A DNA stretch of 64,000 nucleotides, from positions 62,001 through 126,000 of the forward strand of contig CAJTUF010000003.1 of assembly GCA_910579675.1 (NCBI GenBank), written 5' to 3'. Below are positions 51,120 to 59,777 of the stretch, in pieces. Positions within the stretch are counted from its first letter, which is position 1. The number at the start of each line of letters is the position of its first letter. Origin of the DNA: an uncultured Muribaculaceae bacterium (GTDB lineage Bacteria; Bacteroidota; Bacteroidia; Bacteroidales; Muribaculaceae). The notes beneath the pieces were generated by a model, which saw only the letters and a program-made list of their open reading frames with translations, made no database searches and had not been told where the DNA came from. Made by a program: the position numbers and the translations under genes.

Positions 51120-54098
51120 GTGAAGAAAATATTTCTCATGGCTGCCATGCTGATCATGGCATGTACAGCAGCAATAGCGGCAGTGCCCGAAGGTACTGTG
51201 GTGTTTCGCTTCGACGGCACTCCCGGCTACGATATCGACTACCGTATCCCCGCAATTACCCGTGTCAACGCCGGCCCGCACGCCGGGCGTCTCATCGCCG
51301 TGGCCGACTACCGCTACTGCAAGCAGGATATAGGCGGAGGCCGTATTGATCTCCTCATGTCCTATAGCGACGACAATGGCGCCACATGGTCGGCGCCCGC
51401 GCCTTTCCTTGATGCCGCCGGTAATCCAGTGGCTCAGGGCACCGGTGCTCCGGGCGACACTATCACCAATCTCGACTGCGGATTTGGCGACGCTGCAATA
51501 GTGTCGGACCGCGAGACCGGCGAGATCATGATGCTTGCATGCTGCGGACGTCAGAATCTCTTCCGCTCCACTCGCGCCAATCCCCAGCCATCGGCCCGCT
51601 GGTGGAGCAAGGATGGTGGCGAAACTTGGACCGCCCCCGACTACTCCCTTTGGGAGGAGATCTACGGCCTCTTCGACGGAACCATCCCCGAAGGTAAGAT
51701 CGACGGACAGTTTATCGGCTCCGGTCGAGTGATGCAGAGCAGCCGCATCAAGGTGGGCGACCATTACCGCCTCTATGCTGTCAACTCTGTGCAGAACAAC
51801 CATGGAAAGACCATGCGCAACTATGTGCTCTACTCCGACGATCTCGGCCATTCGTGGCATATCCTCGGCGACCCGATGAAGGCTCCCGTGCCGGTCGACG
51901 GCGATGAGCCAAAGGCCGAAGAGCTACCCGACGGTTCGGTGCTCCTCGCTGCGCGTGGCCGCCGCGGCGGACGCCACTTCAACATCTTCCGCTACTCCGA
52001 TCCCGTCAAGGCCGAAGGCCAGTGGGACGATGTTGTGCTCACCAACATGGGGCTTGACGGCATCAATGCCTGCAACGGCGAGGTGCTCATAGTGCCTGCC
52101 CGTTCGACCGAAAATGCCGAGGATTGCTACCTCGTGCTCCAGTCGGTGCCCATGAGCAAGGGACGCGAGAATGTGGGCATTTTCTACAAATCGCTCCGCT
52201 CCCCCTCCGACTATGATTCCCCCTCCGACTTTGCCGACGGCTGGGAAGGCTCTTTTCAGGTAAGCGACACTCTCTCGGCCTACTCCACCATGATCCAGCA
52301 GGCCGACGGAGCCATAGGTTTCCTCTATGAGGAGATAACTAAAGCGGGTCATCCCTACTCCATCGTTTATAAGCGCCTCCCCATAGAGGAGATCACCGGC
52401 GGACGCTACAGCTACATCCCCGAGGCTCCTGCCACCGAACTGTCGTTTACTGCCGCTCCGCTCCCCGAAGGCCCTTTTTTTAATCTCACCCCCCGGCCAG
52501 CATCCCTTGTGGCCGGTGAGGGTAGCTTCACTTTGCCTGCGGGGATGAAGATCAGCGTCAAAGGACTCGACAAGGCCATGAAAGCCGAAGTGGCAGCGTT
52601 TGTCAAGGATCTCAATCTCTCGACCGGCCTCAAGGTCAAGACCACCGGAAGCGCCAAAGCCCCCATGGTTGTGGCCTTCGACCCGGCAATCGCCCCCGAA
52701 GGCTATACTCTCGATGTCACCGCTTCAGGCATCCGCATCGGAGCCTCGGCACCCGCCGGGCTGTTCTATGCCTTCCAGACCGTTAAGAAGCTCCTCGGGC
52801 CTGAGGTGGTGCTCGGCAAGATCGCAGCCTCTACACGCAGCTATTCCCTTCCGTGCCTCGCCATTGCCGATCAGCCACATTTCGGCTATCGCGGATTCAT
52901 GCTCGATGTGAGCCGCCACTTCTTCACTGTCGACGAGGTGAAGAAGATGCTCGACATGATGAGCTACTATAAGCTCAACAAGTTTCATTTCCACCTCACC
53001 GACGATCAGGGCTGGCGCGTACAGATCGACAAGTATCCTAAGCTCACCTCTGTTGGCGCCACCGCACCCAAGGTGCGCCTCACCGATATGCACGCCAAGA
53101 CCCAGACATGGGTCAACGAGCCTTACGGCCCGTTTTTCTACACCAAGGATGAACTCCGCGACATAGTCGACTATGCCGCCAAACGTCATATCGAGGTGAT
53201 CCCCGAGATTGATATGCCCGGCCATTTCGTGGCAGCTCTCTGCGCCTATCCCGAGTTCAGCACCGACCCTGCCGCCAAGCGCGAGGTGTGGAGCGACGGT
53301 GGCATCTCCTCCGATGTGCTCAATGTGGCTGACCCAAAGGCTGTTGAGTTTGCAAAGGATATACTTGCCGAAGTGATGGAGATATTTCCCTCGCGCTATA
53401 TTCATATAGGTGGCGATGAATGTCCCACCACCGCATGGGAGGCCAACGCAGCCTGTCAGGCTGTGGTCGACAATGAAAATCTGTCGTCCTACCGTCAGCT
53501 CCAGAGCCGCTTCACCCGTGAGATGGCCGACTTTATCAAGAGCAATGGCCGCGAGCTCCTCGTATGGAATGAGGCACTCACCGCCGACGGCTCCGACCGC
53601 GATCTTATCCGCGACATCAACCCTACCATCATGTGCTGGGTAGGAGCCGACCGCGCCGTCAATGAGGCCACAACCCTCGGACTAAACGCCATCTATACCC
53701 CTTGGGGCCCTTATTATATCAACCGCACCCAGGGTGCCAACGAGCCTCCCGGCGCCGGATATGGTGTCGATGACGTGCGCCGCACCTACACCACTGTGCC
53801 CTTCTCAACTGCCGCTCCCGGCTCCGACTCGCTGCTCCGCGGAGTGCAGGGAACCTTCTGGACCGAGCATGTGTCGGATCCCGAATATCTCGAATATCTT
53901 GCTCTCCCGAGACTTCTGGCTATAGCCGAGGCCGGGTGGACTCCCGCCGAACTCAAAAACTGGCCCGACTTCCAGCGACGCATCACTGCCGATGCAGAGC
54001 TGTTTGATCTCGGTGGATATGCCTATACCCGCTTCTTCATGCTACCCCCGGCAGGCACGTCGGTCAACACCTACGACAAAGGCACTTCGACCAAGTAA
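51120..54098 (+). CDS. Fused sialidase - GH20 beta-N-acetylhexosaminidase, second tandem copy
   Basis: A 992-residue exported two-enzyme protein, also starting at GTG (51120) after ATCATA. Signal peptide to about residue 22. Residues about 23-435 are a GH33-like sialidase almost matching the first copy (DYRIPAI, three Asp boxes). A short linker leads to a GH20b domain (about 458-585, FFNLTPRPASLVAGEGSF). The GH20 catalytic barrel follows, with GFMLDVSRHFF, NKFHFHLTDDQGWRVQIDKY and the catalytic pair Asp766-Glu767 in HIGGDECPTTAW. WTEHVSDPEYLEYLALPRLL completes it. It should remove sialic acid, then terminal GlcNAc or GalNAc. Confidence 0.93.
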   Translation: MKKIFLMAAMLIMACTAAIAAVPEGTVVFRFDGTPGYDIDYRIPAITRVNAGPHAGRLIAVADYRYCKQDIGGGRIDLLMSYSDDNGATWSAPAPFLDAAGNPVAQGTGAPGDTITNLDCGFGDAAIVSDRETGEIMMLACCGRQNLFRSTRANPQPSARWWSKDGGETWTAPDYSLWEEIYGLFDGTIPEGKIDGQFIGSGRVMQSSRIKVGDHYRLYAVNSVQNNHGKTMRNYVLYSDDLGHSWHILGDPMKAPVPVDGDEPKAEELPDGSVLLAARGRRGGRHFNIFRYSDPVKAEGQWDDVVLTNMGLDGINACNGEVLIVPARSTENAEDCYLVLQSVPMSKGRENVGIFYKSLRSPSDYDSPSDFADGWEGSFQVSDTLSAYSTMIQQADGAIGFLYEEITKAGHPYSIVYKRLPIEEITGGRYSYIPEAPATELSFTAAPLPEGPFFNLTPRPASLVAGEGSFTLPAGMKISVKGLDKAMKAEVAAFVKDLNLSTGLKVKTTGSAKAPMVVAFDPAIAPEGYTLDVTASGIRIGASAPAGLFYAFQTVKKLLGPEVVLGKIAASTRSYSLPCLAIADQPHFGYRGFMLDVSRHFFTVDEVKKMLDMMSYYKLNKFHFHLTDDQGWRVQIDKYPKLTSVGATAPKVRLTDMHAKTQTWVNEPYGPFFYTKDELRDIVDYAAKRHIEVIPEIDMPGHFVAALCAYPEFSTDPAAKREVWSDGGISSDVLNVADPKAVEFAKDILAEVMEIFPSRYIHIGGDECPTTAWEANAACQAVVDNENLSSYRQLQSRFTREMADFIKSNGRELLVWNEALTADGSDRDLIRDINPTIMCWVGADRAVNEATTLGLNAIYTPWGPYYINRTQGANEPPGAGYGVDDVRRTYTTVPFSTAAPGSDSLLRGVQGTFWTEHVSDPEYLEYLALPRLLAIAEAGWTPAELKNWPDFQRRITADAELFDLGGYAYTRFFMLPPAGTSVNTYDKGTSTK

Positions 54099-54162
54099 GT
54101 CAGTCACAAGTCCTGCGGGACAAGCATAATGATCATTGCGTCTCAAAAAAGACGCTTTCAGC

Positions 54163-54194
54163 ATCGGGTGGTCTTAAATGGCCACCCGATTTTG
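54163..54194 (+). terminator. Terminator of the sialidase genes, overlapping the next promoter
   Basis: ATCGGGTGG (54163-54171) pairs with CCACCCGAT (54182-54190), followed by TTTTG. The T-tract also supplies the TTTG of the next promoter. Confidence 0.7.
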
Positions 54195-54224
54195 TTAGCC
54201 GTTAAAAAATAAGTCGTATATTCG
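54191..54224 (+). promoter_or_regulatory. Promoter of the YhcG-like nuclease gene
   Basis: TTTG (54191-54194), a 22-bp spacer and TATATTCG (54217-54224). The last G is 4 bp before the ATG at 54228, so the transcript would start at about the start codon. Confidence 0.6.
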
Positions 54225-54227
54225 CAC

Positions 54228-55394
54228 ATGGAACAGAATCAAGAGGTAACAAGACGATACAATCACGCAGCCGAGGTTATAAAATCGGCTATACTTCAAG
54301 GCCAATATGAGGCCTTGAAGGGTGTAAATCGGATTCAACTCGCGACATATTACTGGATTGGTAAATATGTTGCCAGAAATACGCGCGCCGGCTTTTGGGG
54401 GACAGGCGCATTAGGACGAATCAGTGAGCAATTATATAAATTGCTGCCCGGAATGCGCGGCTACTCAGCTGAGAGCCTCAAAAAGATGCGTCAGTTTTAC
54501 GAGGAATGGCAGATTTTTGATACTGATGCTGACACCGCTGAAGAAATAAAGTTCACGTCAGATAATTCGGTAATCGCGATTACCGAATTGCAATCAGCTG
54601 ATGATAAGATAGATATATTTCGGGAATTACGAATACCGGATCCGGCAGAATTTCCGGTCGAAGACTTTTTCAAGGTCCCTTTCACCCACCACATACATAT
54701 ATTCAGCGGCGTAAAAGACACAAAGGCCAGATATTACTATATCCACCGTTGTGCTGAAGAAAAGCTGTCAGCCAAAGCATTGGCGCAAATCATCAAGAAC
54801 GATGATTTTGGGAAGCTCGCTAATCTGCCTAATAATTTTGGCGTGGTGCTTAATGACGAAGCAATGGCTCGTAAGGCTGTCCTCGCATTTAAGGACTCTT
54901 ATATTCTGGACTTCATCAATACCGAGGAGATCGGCGAAAGAGATAAGGAGGACATTGACGAGCGTGTGGTTGAAAAGCAGATCATCCACAACATCAAGAA
55001 GTTCATAATGGAGTTTGGCAAAGACTTCGCTTTTGTCGGAAACCAGTATCATCTTGAAATCTACTCGGAAGATTTTTTCCCGGATCTGCTGTTCTTCAAC
55101 CGCGAAATAAATGCGCTCGTTGTCGTTGAATTGAAAACCGGAAAATTCAAGCCCGGTTATCTTGCCCAACTGATGACATATCTCCGAATCCTTGATGACA
55201 AGGTGAAGAAACCTCATGAGAACCCCTCGATAGGCATCGTTCTCTGCAAGGAGGCAAATCGTAGCTTTGTGGAATATGTGATGCAGGACTACGACAAACC
55301 GATGGGCGTGGCAACATACACCACAACCAAAGAAGCACCGGAGGCATTGAAGGATGCCCTCCCCGATATGGATGAACTGAAAAAATTGCTGTAA
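54228..55394 (+). CDS. PDDEXK nuclease-domain protein (YhcG/DUF1016 family)
   Basis: A 388-residue protein with an N-terminal DUF1016 helical domain (about 1-130: LKGVNRIQLATYYWIGKYVA, YSAESLKKMRQFYEEWQIF) and a C-terminal PD-(D/E)XK nuclease domain (about 215-370). The active-site pattern is FFPDLLFFNREINALVVVEL with ELKTG giving Asp..Glu-x-Lys. Family members are often found with mobile elements and restriction systems; the target is unknown. It is more AT-rich than the neighbouring glycosidase genes. The next in-frame ATG is far downstream (residue about 76), so the leaderless start is the likely one. Monocistronic, convergent with the flavoprotein gene. Confidence 0.9.
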   Translation: MEQNQEVTRRYNHAAEVIKSAILQGQYEALKGVNRIQLATYYWIGKYVARNTRAGFWGTGALGRISEQLYKLLPGMRGYSAESLKKMRQFYEEWQIFDTDADTAEEIKFTSDNSVIAITELQSADDKIDIFRELRIPDPAEFPVEDFFKVPFTHHIHIFSGVKDTKARYYYIHRCAEEKLSAKALAQIIKNDDFGKLANLPNNFGVVLNDEAMARKAVLAFKDSYILDFINTEEIGERDKEDIDERVVEKQIIHNIKKFIMEFGKDFAFVGNQYHLEIYSEDFFPDLLFFNREINALVVVELKTGKFKPGYLAQLMTYLRILDDKVKKPHENPSIGIVLCKEANRSFVEYVMQDYDKPMGVATYTTTKEAPEALKDALPDMDELKKLL

Positions 55395-55415
55395 CCGAGT
55401 CTCGGCACAGATGAC

Positions 55416-56972
55416 TCACAAGGCTGCGGCCACTGCGGCTGCGGCCCGGATACCGTCGATGGCCGCGCTTACTATGCCGCCCGCATAGCCGGCTCCCTCA
55501 CCGCAGGGGTAGAGGGAGGCCACTGAGGTGTGGCATAGCGACTCAGGGTCGCGCACTATCGTGACGGGACTTGAGGTGCGGGTCTCACACCCTATCATGA
55601 GTCCTTCCGTTCCCGCATAGCCCTTGTATTTGCGCCCGAATTCCTGCAAGCCGCCTTTGAGACGTCGGGATATGGGGCCGGGCAGCAGTTTGTCGAGCCT
55701 CATGGCCACAACACCCGGAGGGTAGCTCGACGGGGGCAGATCGGTTGAGATGCGGCCGGCCACAAAGTCGGGCACACGCTGAGCCGGTGCATGCTGTGTG
55801 CCTCCGACTGCTTCGCTCAGACGACGCTCTATGCGCTCTTGATAGTCGATCATGCGCAGGGGGGAATCGCCCTCCACATCGTCGGGTAACACCTCCACCA
55901 CCATGCCGGTATTGGCCCAGCGCGAGCCTCGGCGTGCCGGGCTCATGCCGTTGACCACAAGTAGTCCCGGACCTGAAGAAGCGGGTATCACTACACCGCC
56001 TGGGCACATACAGAATGAATATACAGCCCGTCCGTCCACGCGGGTAAGCAGCGAATACTCGGCAGGTGGAAGATAGGGCCCGCGCCCCTTGGGATTGTGG
56101 TAGAATATCGAGTCGATAAGGGTCTGTGGATGCTCCACGCGGCAACCCACGGCTATACCTTTGGCTTTCAGCTCCACCCCCTGACGATCCAGAAATTCAT
56201 ACACATCGCGGGCCGAATGGCCGGTGGCAAGGATCACGGGGCCGCGCAGCTCCTCCCCCTCCTGAGTAACTACACCCTCGCAGCGGCGGCCTCCATCGGG
56301 GCCAGTGGCTAAGATGAGGCTGTCGACACGGGTGGAAAATCTCACTTCGCCCCCTGCCGAGCGGATCTTCTCGCGCAGGGTGCGTATGATATAGGGGAGG
56401 CGGTCGGTGCCTATATGCGGATGGGCATCGACCAGAATGTCGGGATCGGCGCCGCAATCCACAAAGGTTGCAAGCACGGTGTCGACCGGCCCGCGCTTCT
56501 TGGAGCGGGTGTAGAGTTTGCCGTCGGAAAACGCACCGGCACCACCCTCGCCAAAGCAATAGTTGCTCTCGGGATCTATCTCCTGAGTGCGCGCAATCTG
56601 CGCCACATCAAGACGCCGGGAGTCTACATCCTTGCCTCTCTCAAGCAGGATGGGTCTTATGCCATGACCTATCAAGGCGGCAGCGGCAAAAAGGCCTGCC
56701 GGACCGGCGCCCACCACTACTGCTTCCGGGGCATCGGGCGGTAGCGTCGGCATTGGCAGGGGCGATGGAGACGGGGCAGCCTCGCATGGCCGACCGGCTA
56801 TCTTCACGTCGAGGGTGAGATTGACCATGATGTTGCGCTGGCGCGCGTCGATGGAGCGGCGGCGTATGGTCACGGATTCTATATCGCCGGGCTTCACGCC
56901 GGCTTCGCGGGCCACCGCCGCTTTGAGCATCCCGGGCGTGGCTGCGGTCTGAGGATTGGTGCGTAGATTCAT
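55416..56972 (-). CDS. FAD-dependent dehydrogenase (COG2509 family)
   Basis: A 518-residue flavoprotein from ATG 56972, which overlaps the MATE stop as TAATG; the longer frame to 57098 is rejected. An N-terminal domain of about 90 residues (RTNPQTAATPGMLKAAVARE) is followed by the FAD-binding VVVGAGPAGLFAAAALIGHG (about 94-114) and the family motif CFGEGGAGAFSDGKLYTRSK. Later ILATGHSARDVYEFL and a C-terminal YPCGEGAGYAGGIVSAAIDG close the fold. COG2509 proteins are uncharacterised oxidoreductases. The coupling to a MATE exporter is a curious pairing with no evident reason. Confidence 0.88.
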   Translation of the reverse strand: MNLRTNPQTAATPGMLKAAVAREAGVKPGDIESVTIRRRSIDARQRNIMVNLTLDVKIAGRPCEAAPSPSPLPMPTLPPDAPEAVVVGAGPAGLFAAAALIGHGIRPILLERGKDVDSRRLDVAQIARTQEIDPESNYCFGEGGAGAFSDGKLYTRSKKRGPVDTVLATFVDCGADPDILVDAHPHIGTDRLPYIIRTLREKIRSAGGEVRFSTRVDSLILATGPDGGRRCEGVVTQEGEELRGPVILATGHSARDVYEFLDRQGVELKAKGIAVGCRVEHPQTLIDSIFYHNPKGRGPYLPPAEYSLLTRVDGRAVYSFCMCPGGVVIPASSGPGLLVVNGMSPARRGSRWANTGMVVEVLPDDVEGDSPLRMIDYQERIERRLSEAVGGTQHAPAQRVPDFVAGRISTDLPPSSYPPGVVAMRLDKLLPGPISRRLKGGLQEFGRKYKGYAGTEGLMIGCETRTSSPVTIVRDPESLCHTSVASLYPCGEGAGYAGGIVSAAIDGIRAAAAVAAAL

Positions 56973-58387
56973 TATTCGGTAATAGAGGGTGAGGCAGTAG
57001 TGGCGCCCATCCTGATGTTTTCGCGGCGTATGCTTATTATCACAGTCACTATGGCCAGAATCGCGGCAAGGATGTCGGAGCCTGTCATGGAAGCCCACAC
57101 ACCCTCGATGCCCCAGTAGCGGGGGAGTATAAGGAGAAGCGGGATGAGAAAAATAAGCTGGCGGGTTAGGGAAAGGAATATCGAGATCTTAGGATGGCCG
57201 ACGCTCTGGAAGTAGTTTTGGATCACTATCTGGGCGCCCACCACCGGGAAGGCTATGAAGTAGATCCGGAAGCCGGTGCGCGCTATCTCGATAAGGGTCG
57301 GATCTGTGGTAAACAGAGCTGTCACTGTGTCGGGCAGCAGCTCTGTCACCAGCCACCCTGCGGTTGTCACCCCTAAGCCGAGCAAGATGCCTATGCGCAG
57401 GGTGCTCTTCACGCGGGACCATTGGCGGGCACCATAGTTGAAGCCGAGGATAGGCTGCATGCCCTGCGTTACGCCAAATACTATCATGACGAAAAACATG
57501 GTGGTGCGGTTGACAATGCCGTAGGCTCCGACTGCCAGATTGCCCGCTTCAGCACCGTAGTCGAGAAGGGCCTTGTTGATAAACACCACCACTACGCAGG
57601 CACATATGTTCATGAGAAACGGCGACATGCCTATGGCATAGATGCGCTTGATGATAGAGGGGGTAAACCATCGGCGCCGCAGCTCGAAGTGGATAAATGA
57701 GGAGCGGCTCATGAAATGCCACACCACCCACACGCAAGCCACACCCTGACTGCAAATCGTGGCAAGGGCGGCGCCACGTATTCCCCAGTCGAAATGAAAT
57801 ATGAATATCGGGGCGAGCACCACATTGGCTCCCACCGACAGGAGGGCCGACACCATGGCCTTGCGCGGATAGCCGGTGGCGCGCATAAGGTTGTTGAGTC
57901 CGATGAAGATATACGATACCGGAGTGCCGAGAAGTATCACCTGCATGAACTCACGGGCATAGGGGATGGTCTCGGCGGTGGCGCCGAAAAACAGCAGGAT
58001 CTCATCGAGAAAAACATAGGAGAGAGTGCCGAAAACCACCGCATGGATCAGGCATAGCGACATCACATTGTTGACCACGTCGGTGGCTCTGTCAAGTGAT
58101 TTCTGGCCCATAAAAATCGACGATATAGTGGCTCCACCCACTGCCACCAGAGTGCAGAAGGCTATGAGCAGATTCATCAGCGGGAAGGTGATGGCCAGGC
58201 CTGCGATCGCCATGGCCCCTACGCCGCGACCGATGAAGATCGAGTCGATGATATTGTAGAGGCTCGTGGCCACGCTGGCTATGATGGCCGGTACTGAATA
58301 TTGGATGAGGAGCTTGGTGATTGACTGGGTGCCAAGCGAGAGCGGCGATTTATTGCCGGCGGCTGCGGGTGAGTTGGTGTGCGACAT
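56972..58387 (-). CDS. MATE family efflux transporter
   Basis: A 471-residue inner-membrane multidrug/toxin exporter with twelve hydrophobic segments in two similar halves. It starts at ATG 58387 (MSHTNSPAAAGNKSPLSLG), consistent with the promoter at 58403-58410; a frame open to 58444 is excluded by it. MATE marks include PAIIASVATSLYNIIDSIFI, TFPLMNLLIAFCTLVAVGGA, the GQKSLDRA loop and in the second half GVTQGMQPILGFNYGARQW. Coupled ions and substrate cannot be read. The stop is shared with the flavoprotein start (TAATG). Confidence 0.93.
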   Translation of the reverse strand: MSHTNSPAAAGNKSPLSLGTQSITKLLIQYSVPAIIASVATSLYNIIDSIFIGRGVGAMAIAGLAITFPLMNLLIAFCTLVAVGGATISSIFMGQKSLDRATDVVNNVMSLCLIHAVVFGTLSYVFLDEILLFFGATAETIPYAREFMQVILLGTPVSYIFIGLNNLMRATGYPRKAMVSALLSVGANVVLAPIFIFHFDWGIRGAALATICSQGVACVWVVWHFMSRSSFIHFELRRRWFTPSIIKRIYAIGMSPFLMNICACVVVVFINKALLDYGAEAGNLAVGAYGIVNRTTMFFVMIVFGVTQGMQPILGFNYGARQWSRVKSTLRIGILLGLGVTTAGWLVTELLPDTVTALFTTDPTLIEIARTGFRIYFIAFPVVGAQIVIQNYFQSVGHPKISIFLSLTRQLIFLIPLLLILPRYWGIEGVWASMTGSDILAAILAIVTVIISIRRENIRMGATTASPSITE

Positions 58388-58399
58388 ATCTGATGATGA

Positions 58400-58430
58400 T
58401 TGCAAAGTTACTTCATTTTGAGTAATTTTG
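58400..58430 (+). promoter_or_regulatory. Promoter of the HAD phosphatase gene
   Basis: TTG (58400-58402, as ATTG), a 20-bp spacer and TAATTTTG (58423-58430). The ATG is at 58460. It overlaps the leftward MATE promoter. Confidence 0.65.
58403..58410 (-). promoter_or_regulatory. -7 box for the MATE - flavoprotein operon
   Basis: The minus strand reads TAACTTTG. The ATG at 58387 would follow after about 12 nt. Its sequence is inside the divergent HAD-gene promoter. Confidence 0.6.
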
Positions 58431-58459
58431 CGGCATAAATCCAATCCTGAATTATATAT

Positions 58460-59083
58460 ATGAAACGTTTTGGCGCTTTATTTGATCTCGATGGTGTGCT
58501 GATCGACAGTGAGTCGCTCTACACTGCTTTCTGGTCGGAAATGGAACACCGTTTCCCCACCGGCGATCCCGACTATGCTGTCAATATCAAGGGTATGACC
58601 CTCACTCGCATCCTCGGCAATTATCCTGAGGAGTTGCGACCTGCTGTGGTGAAGGCCATCCACGATTTCGAGCACACGATGGTATATCCTGTGATGCCAG
58701 GTGTCTACGATTTTCTGAGCTCGCTCAGGGCCGAGGGGATCTCTACTGCCATAGTGACAAGCAGTGACAGCGTCAAGATGGACTATCTCTTCGGGCAGCA
58801 TCCAGGATTTGCCTCTTTCTTTGATGTTATCATCAACGGGTCGATGGTGAGCCGCTCCAAACCCGATCCGGAGGGCTATCTCAAGGCCGCCGCCGCAGTG
58901 GGGGTAGATCCTGCCGATTGCCTCGTGTTTGAGGATTCGATCCAGGGCCTCCAGGCCGGACGCGCTTCGGGCGCTAGGGTGATTGGGCTTGCCACCACTT
59001 TTCCACGCGAGCGTATAGAGCCGCTGGCCGATATGGTGATAAAATCTTTCGAGGGGTTGAGTTTCAGCGATCTGATGGGTTGA
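58460..59083 (+). CDS. HAD-superfamily phosphatase (beta-phosphoglucomutase-like)
   Basis: A 207-residue cytoplasmic HAD subfamily IA hydrolase. Motif I is FDLDGVLIDSE with nucleophile Asp10 and acid/base Asp12. The helical cap lies at about 20-75 (MTLTRILGNYPEEL). Motif II is AIVTSSD, motif III is SKPDPEGYLKAA, and motif IV is CLVFEDSIQGLQAG. The cap and the SIQG motif resemble beta-phosphoglucomutase/phosphatase relatives, but the substrate remains open. Monocistronic and divergent from MATE. Confidence 0.9.
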   Translation: MKRFGALFDLDGVLIDSESLYTAFWSEMEHRFPTGDPDYAVNIKGMTLTRILGNYPEELRPAVVKAIHDFEHTMVYPVMPGVYDFLSSLRAEGISTAIVTSSDSVKMDYLFGQHPGFASFFDVIINGSMVSRSKPDPEGYLKAAAAVGVDPADCLVFEDSIQGLQAGRASGARVIGLATTFPRERIEPLADMVIKSFEGLSFSDLMG

Positions 59084-59091
59084 AAGAATGC

Positions 59092-59158
59092 TAAGTGTCA
59101 CACTGTAGACATTGAGTTGTAATATGGTGGTAACAAAATTAACATTTGTTGACACTTA
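59092..59158. repeat. Inverted repeats in the gap before the sigma-like gene
   Basis: TAAGTGTCA (59092-59100) and TGACACTTA (59150-59158) are perfect inverted repeats 49 bp apart. A second pair AACAAA/TTTGTT (59132-59137, 59145-59150) lies between. They precede the -7 box at 59186 and may be an operator or a looped terminator. Confidence 0.45.
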
Positions 59159-59185
59159 TTCTTTTCCCATCTACTTGCGGGGGAG

Positions 59186-59193
59186 TAATTTTG
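59186..59193 (+). promoter_or_regulatory. -7 box for the sigma-like gene
   Basis: TAATTTTG, 36 bp before the ATG at 59229. No TTTG at the standard -33 spacing. Confidence 0.45.
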
Positions 59194-59228
59194 CAATATC
59201 AAAAATTCCTCTAAACCCGCATTGAAAC

Positions 59229-59741
59229 ATGACTCCTGCTACTATGAATCCCAACACACAACCTATCGTAATGGAGTTACAGGCTCCTCTCCTCAATCTT
59301 GCCTACACCCTCACGGGCAACCGCACTGATGCCTATAGTCTGCTCCGCGACACCACCATCATTGCAATGTCGGAATCGGAGGCATATAAGACACGCGAAG
59401 GGCTCTTCGAAGCCATGAAGCGTATTTTCGACACTACTTACAGCTCGCGGGCCACACGCCGCCGCATAGAAGTGTGCTCACGTCCCTATCGTCTGCCGCA
59501 GTCGGTGGCCACCGCCGATGCCTTCGATGAGAAGCCGGAGGGTGCAGAGAGTGTAGACCGTATTCACGATTATTTCAATGCTATTCTTGATGGCCGTTAC
59601 CACAAGGCTGTGACTATGCGTGCCGCAGGCTACCGCTTCCGCGAGATCGCCAATCATGAGGGCATTTCGCTCCTCAATGCACGCATCAGGGTCATGCTCG
59701 GCTCAATCAGCCTCCGCGCCGCTGCTGCTCTCAGACGTTGA
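59229..59741 (+). CDS. Degenerate sigma-70/ECF-like protein
   Basis: A 170-residue protein. Residues about 15-60 (MELQAPLLNLAYTLTGNRTD, YSLLRDTTIIAMSESEAYKT) resemble sigma region 2. Residues about 125-165 (KAVTMRAAGYRFREIANHEG, ISLLNARIRVMLGSISLRAA) resemble a region 4 helix-turn-helix. The match is weaker than for true ECF factors, with the region 2 acidic motif replaced and no anti-sigma gene adjacent. It could be a diverged regulator that keeps the fold. Start ATG at 59229 or the in-frame ATG at 59244 (MNPNTQPIVM). It lies 36 bp before the beta-helix lipoprotein gene. Confidence 0.6.
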   Translation: MTPATMNPNTQPIVMELQAPLLNLAYTLTGNRTDAYSLLRDTTIIAMSESEAYKTREGLFEAMKRIFDTTYSSRATRRRIEVCSRPYRLPQSVATADAFDEKPEGAESVDRIHDYFNAILDGRYHKAVTMRAAGYRFREIANHEGISLLNARIRVMLGSISLRAAAALRR

Positions 59742-59777
59742 GGGCAATAAACAGCCCCGCTGTCCGTTGAAGAGTGT

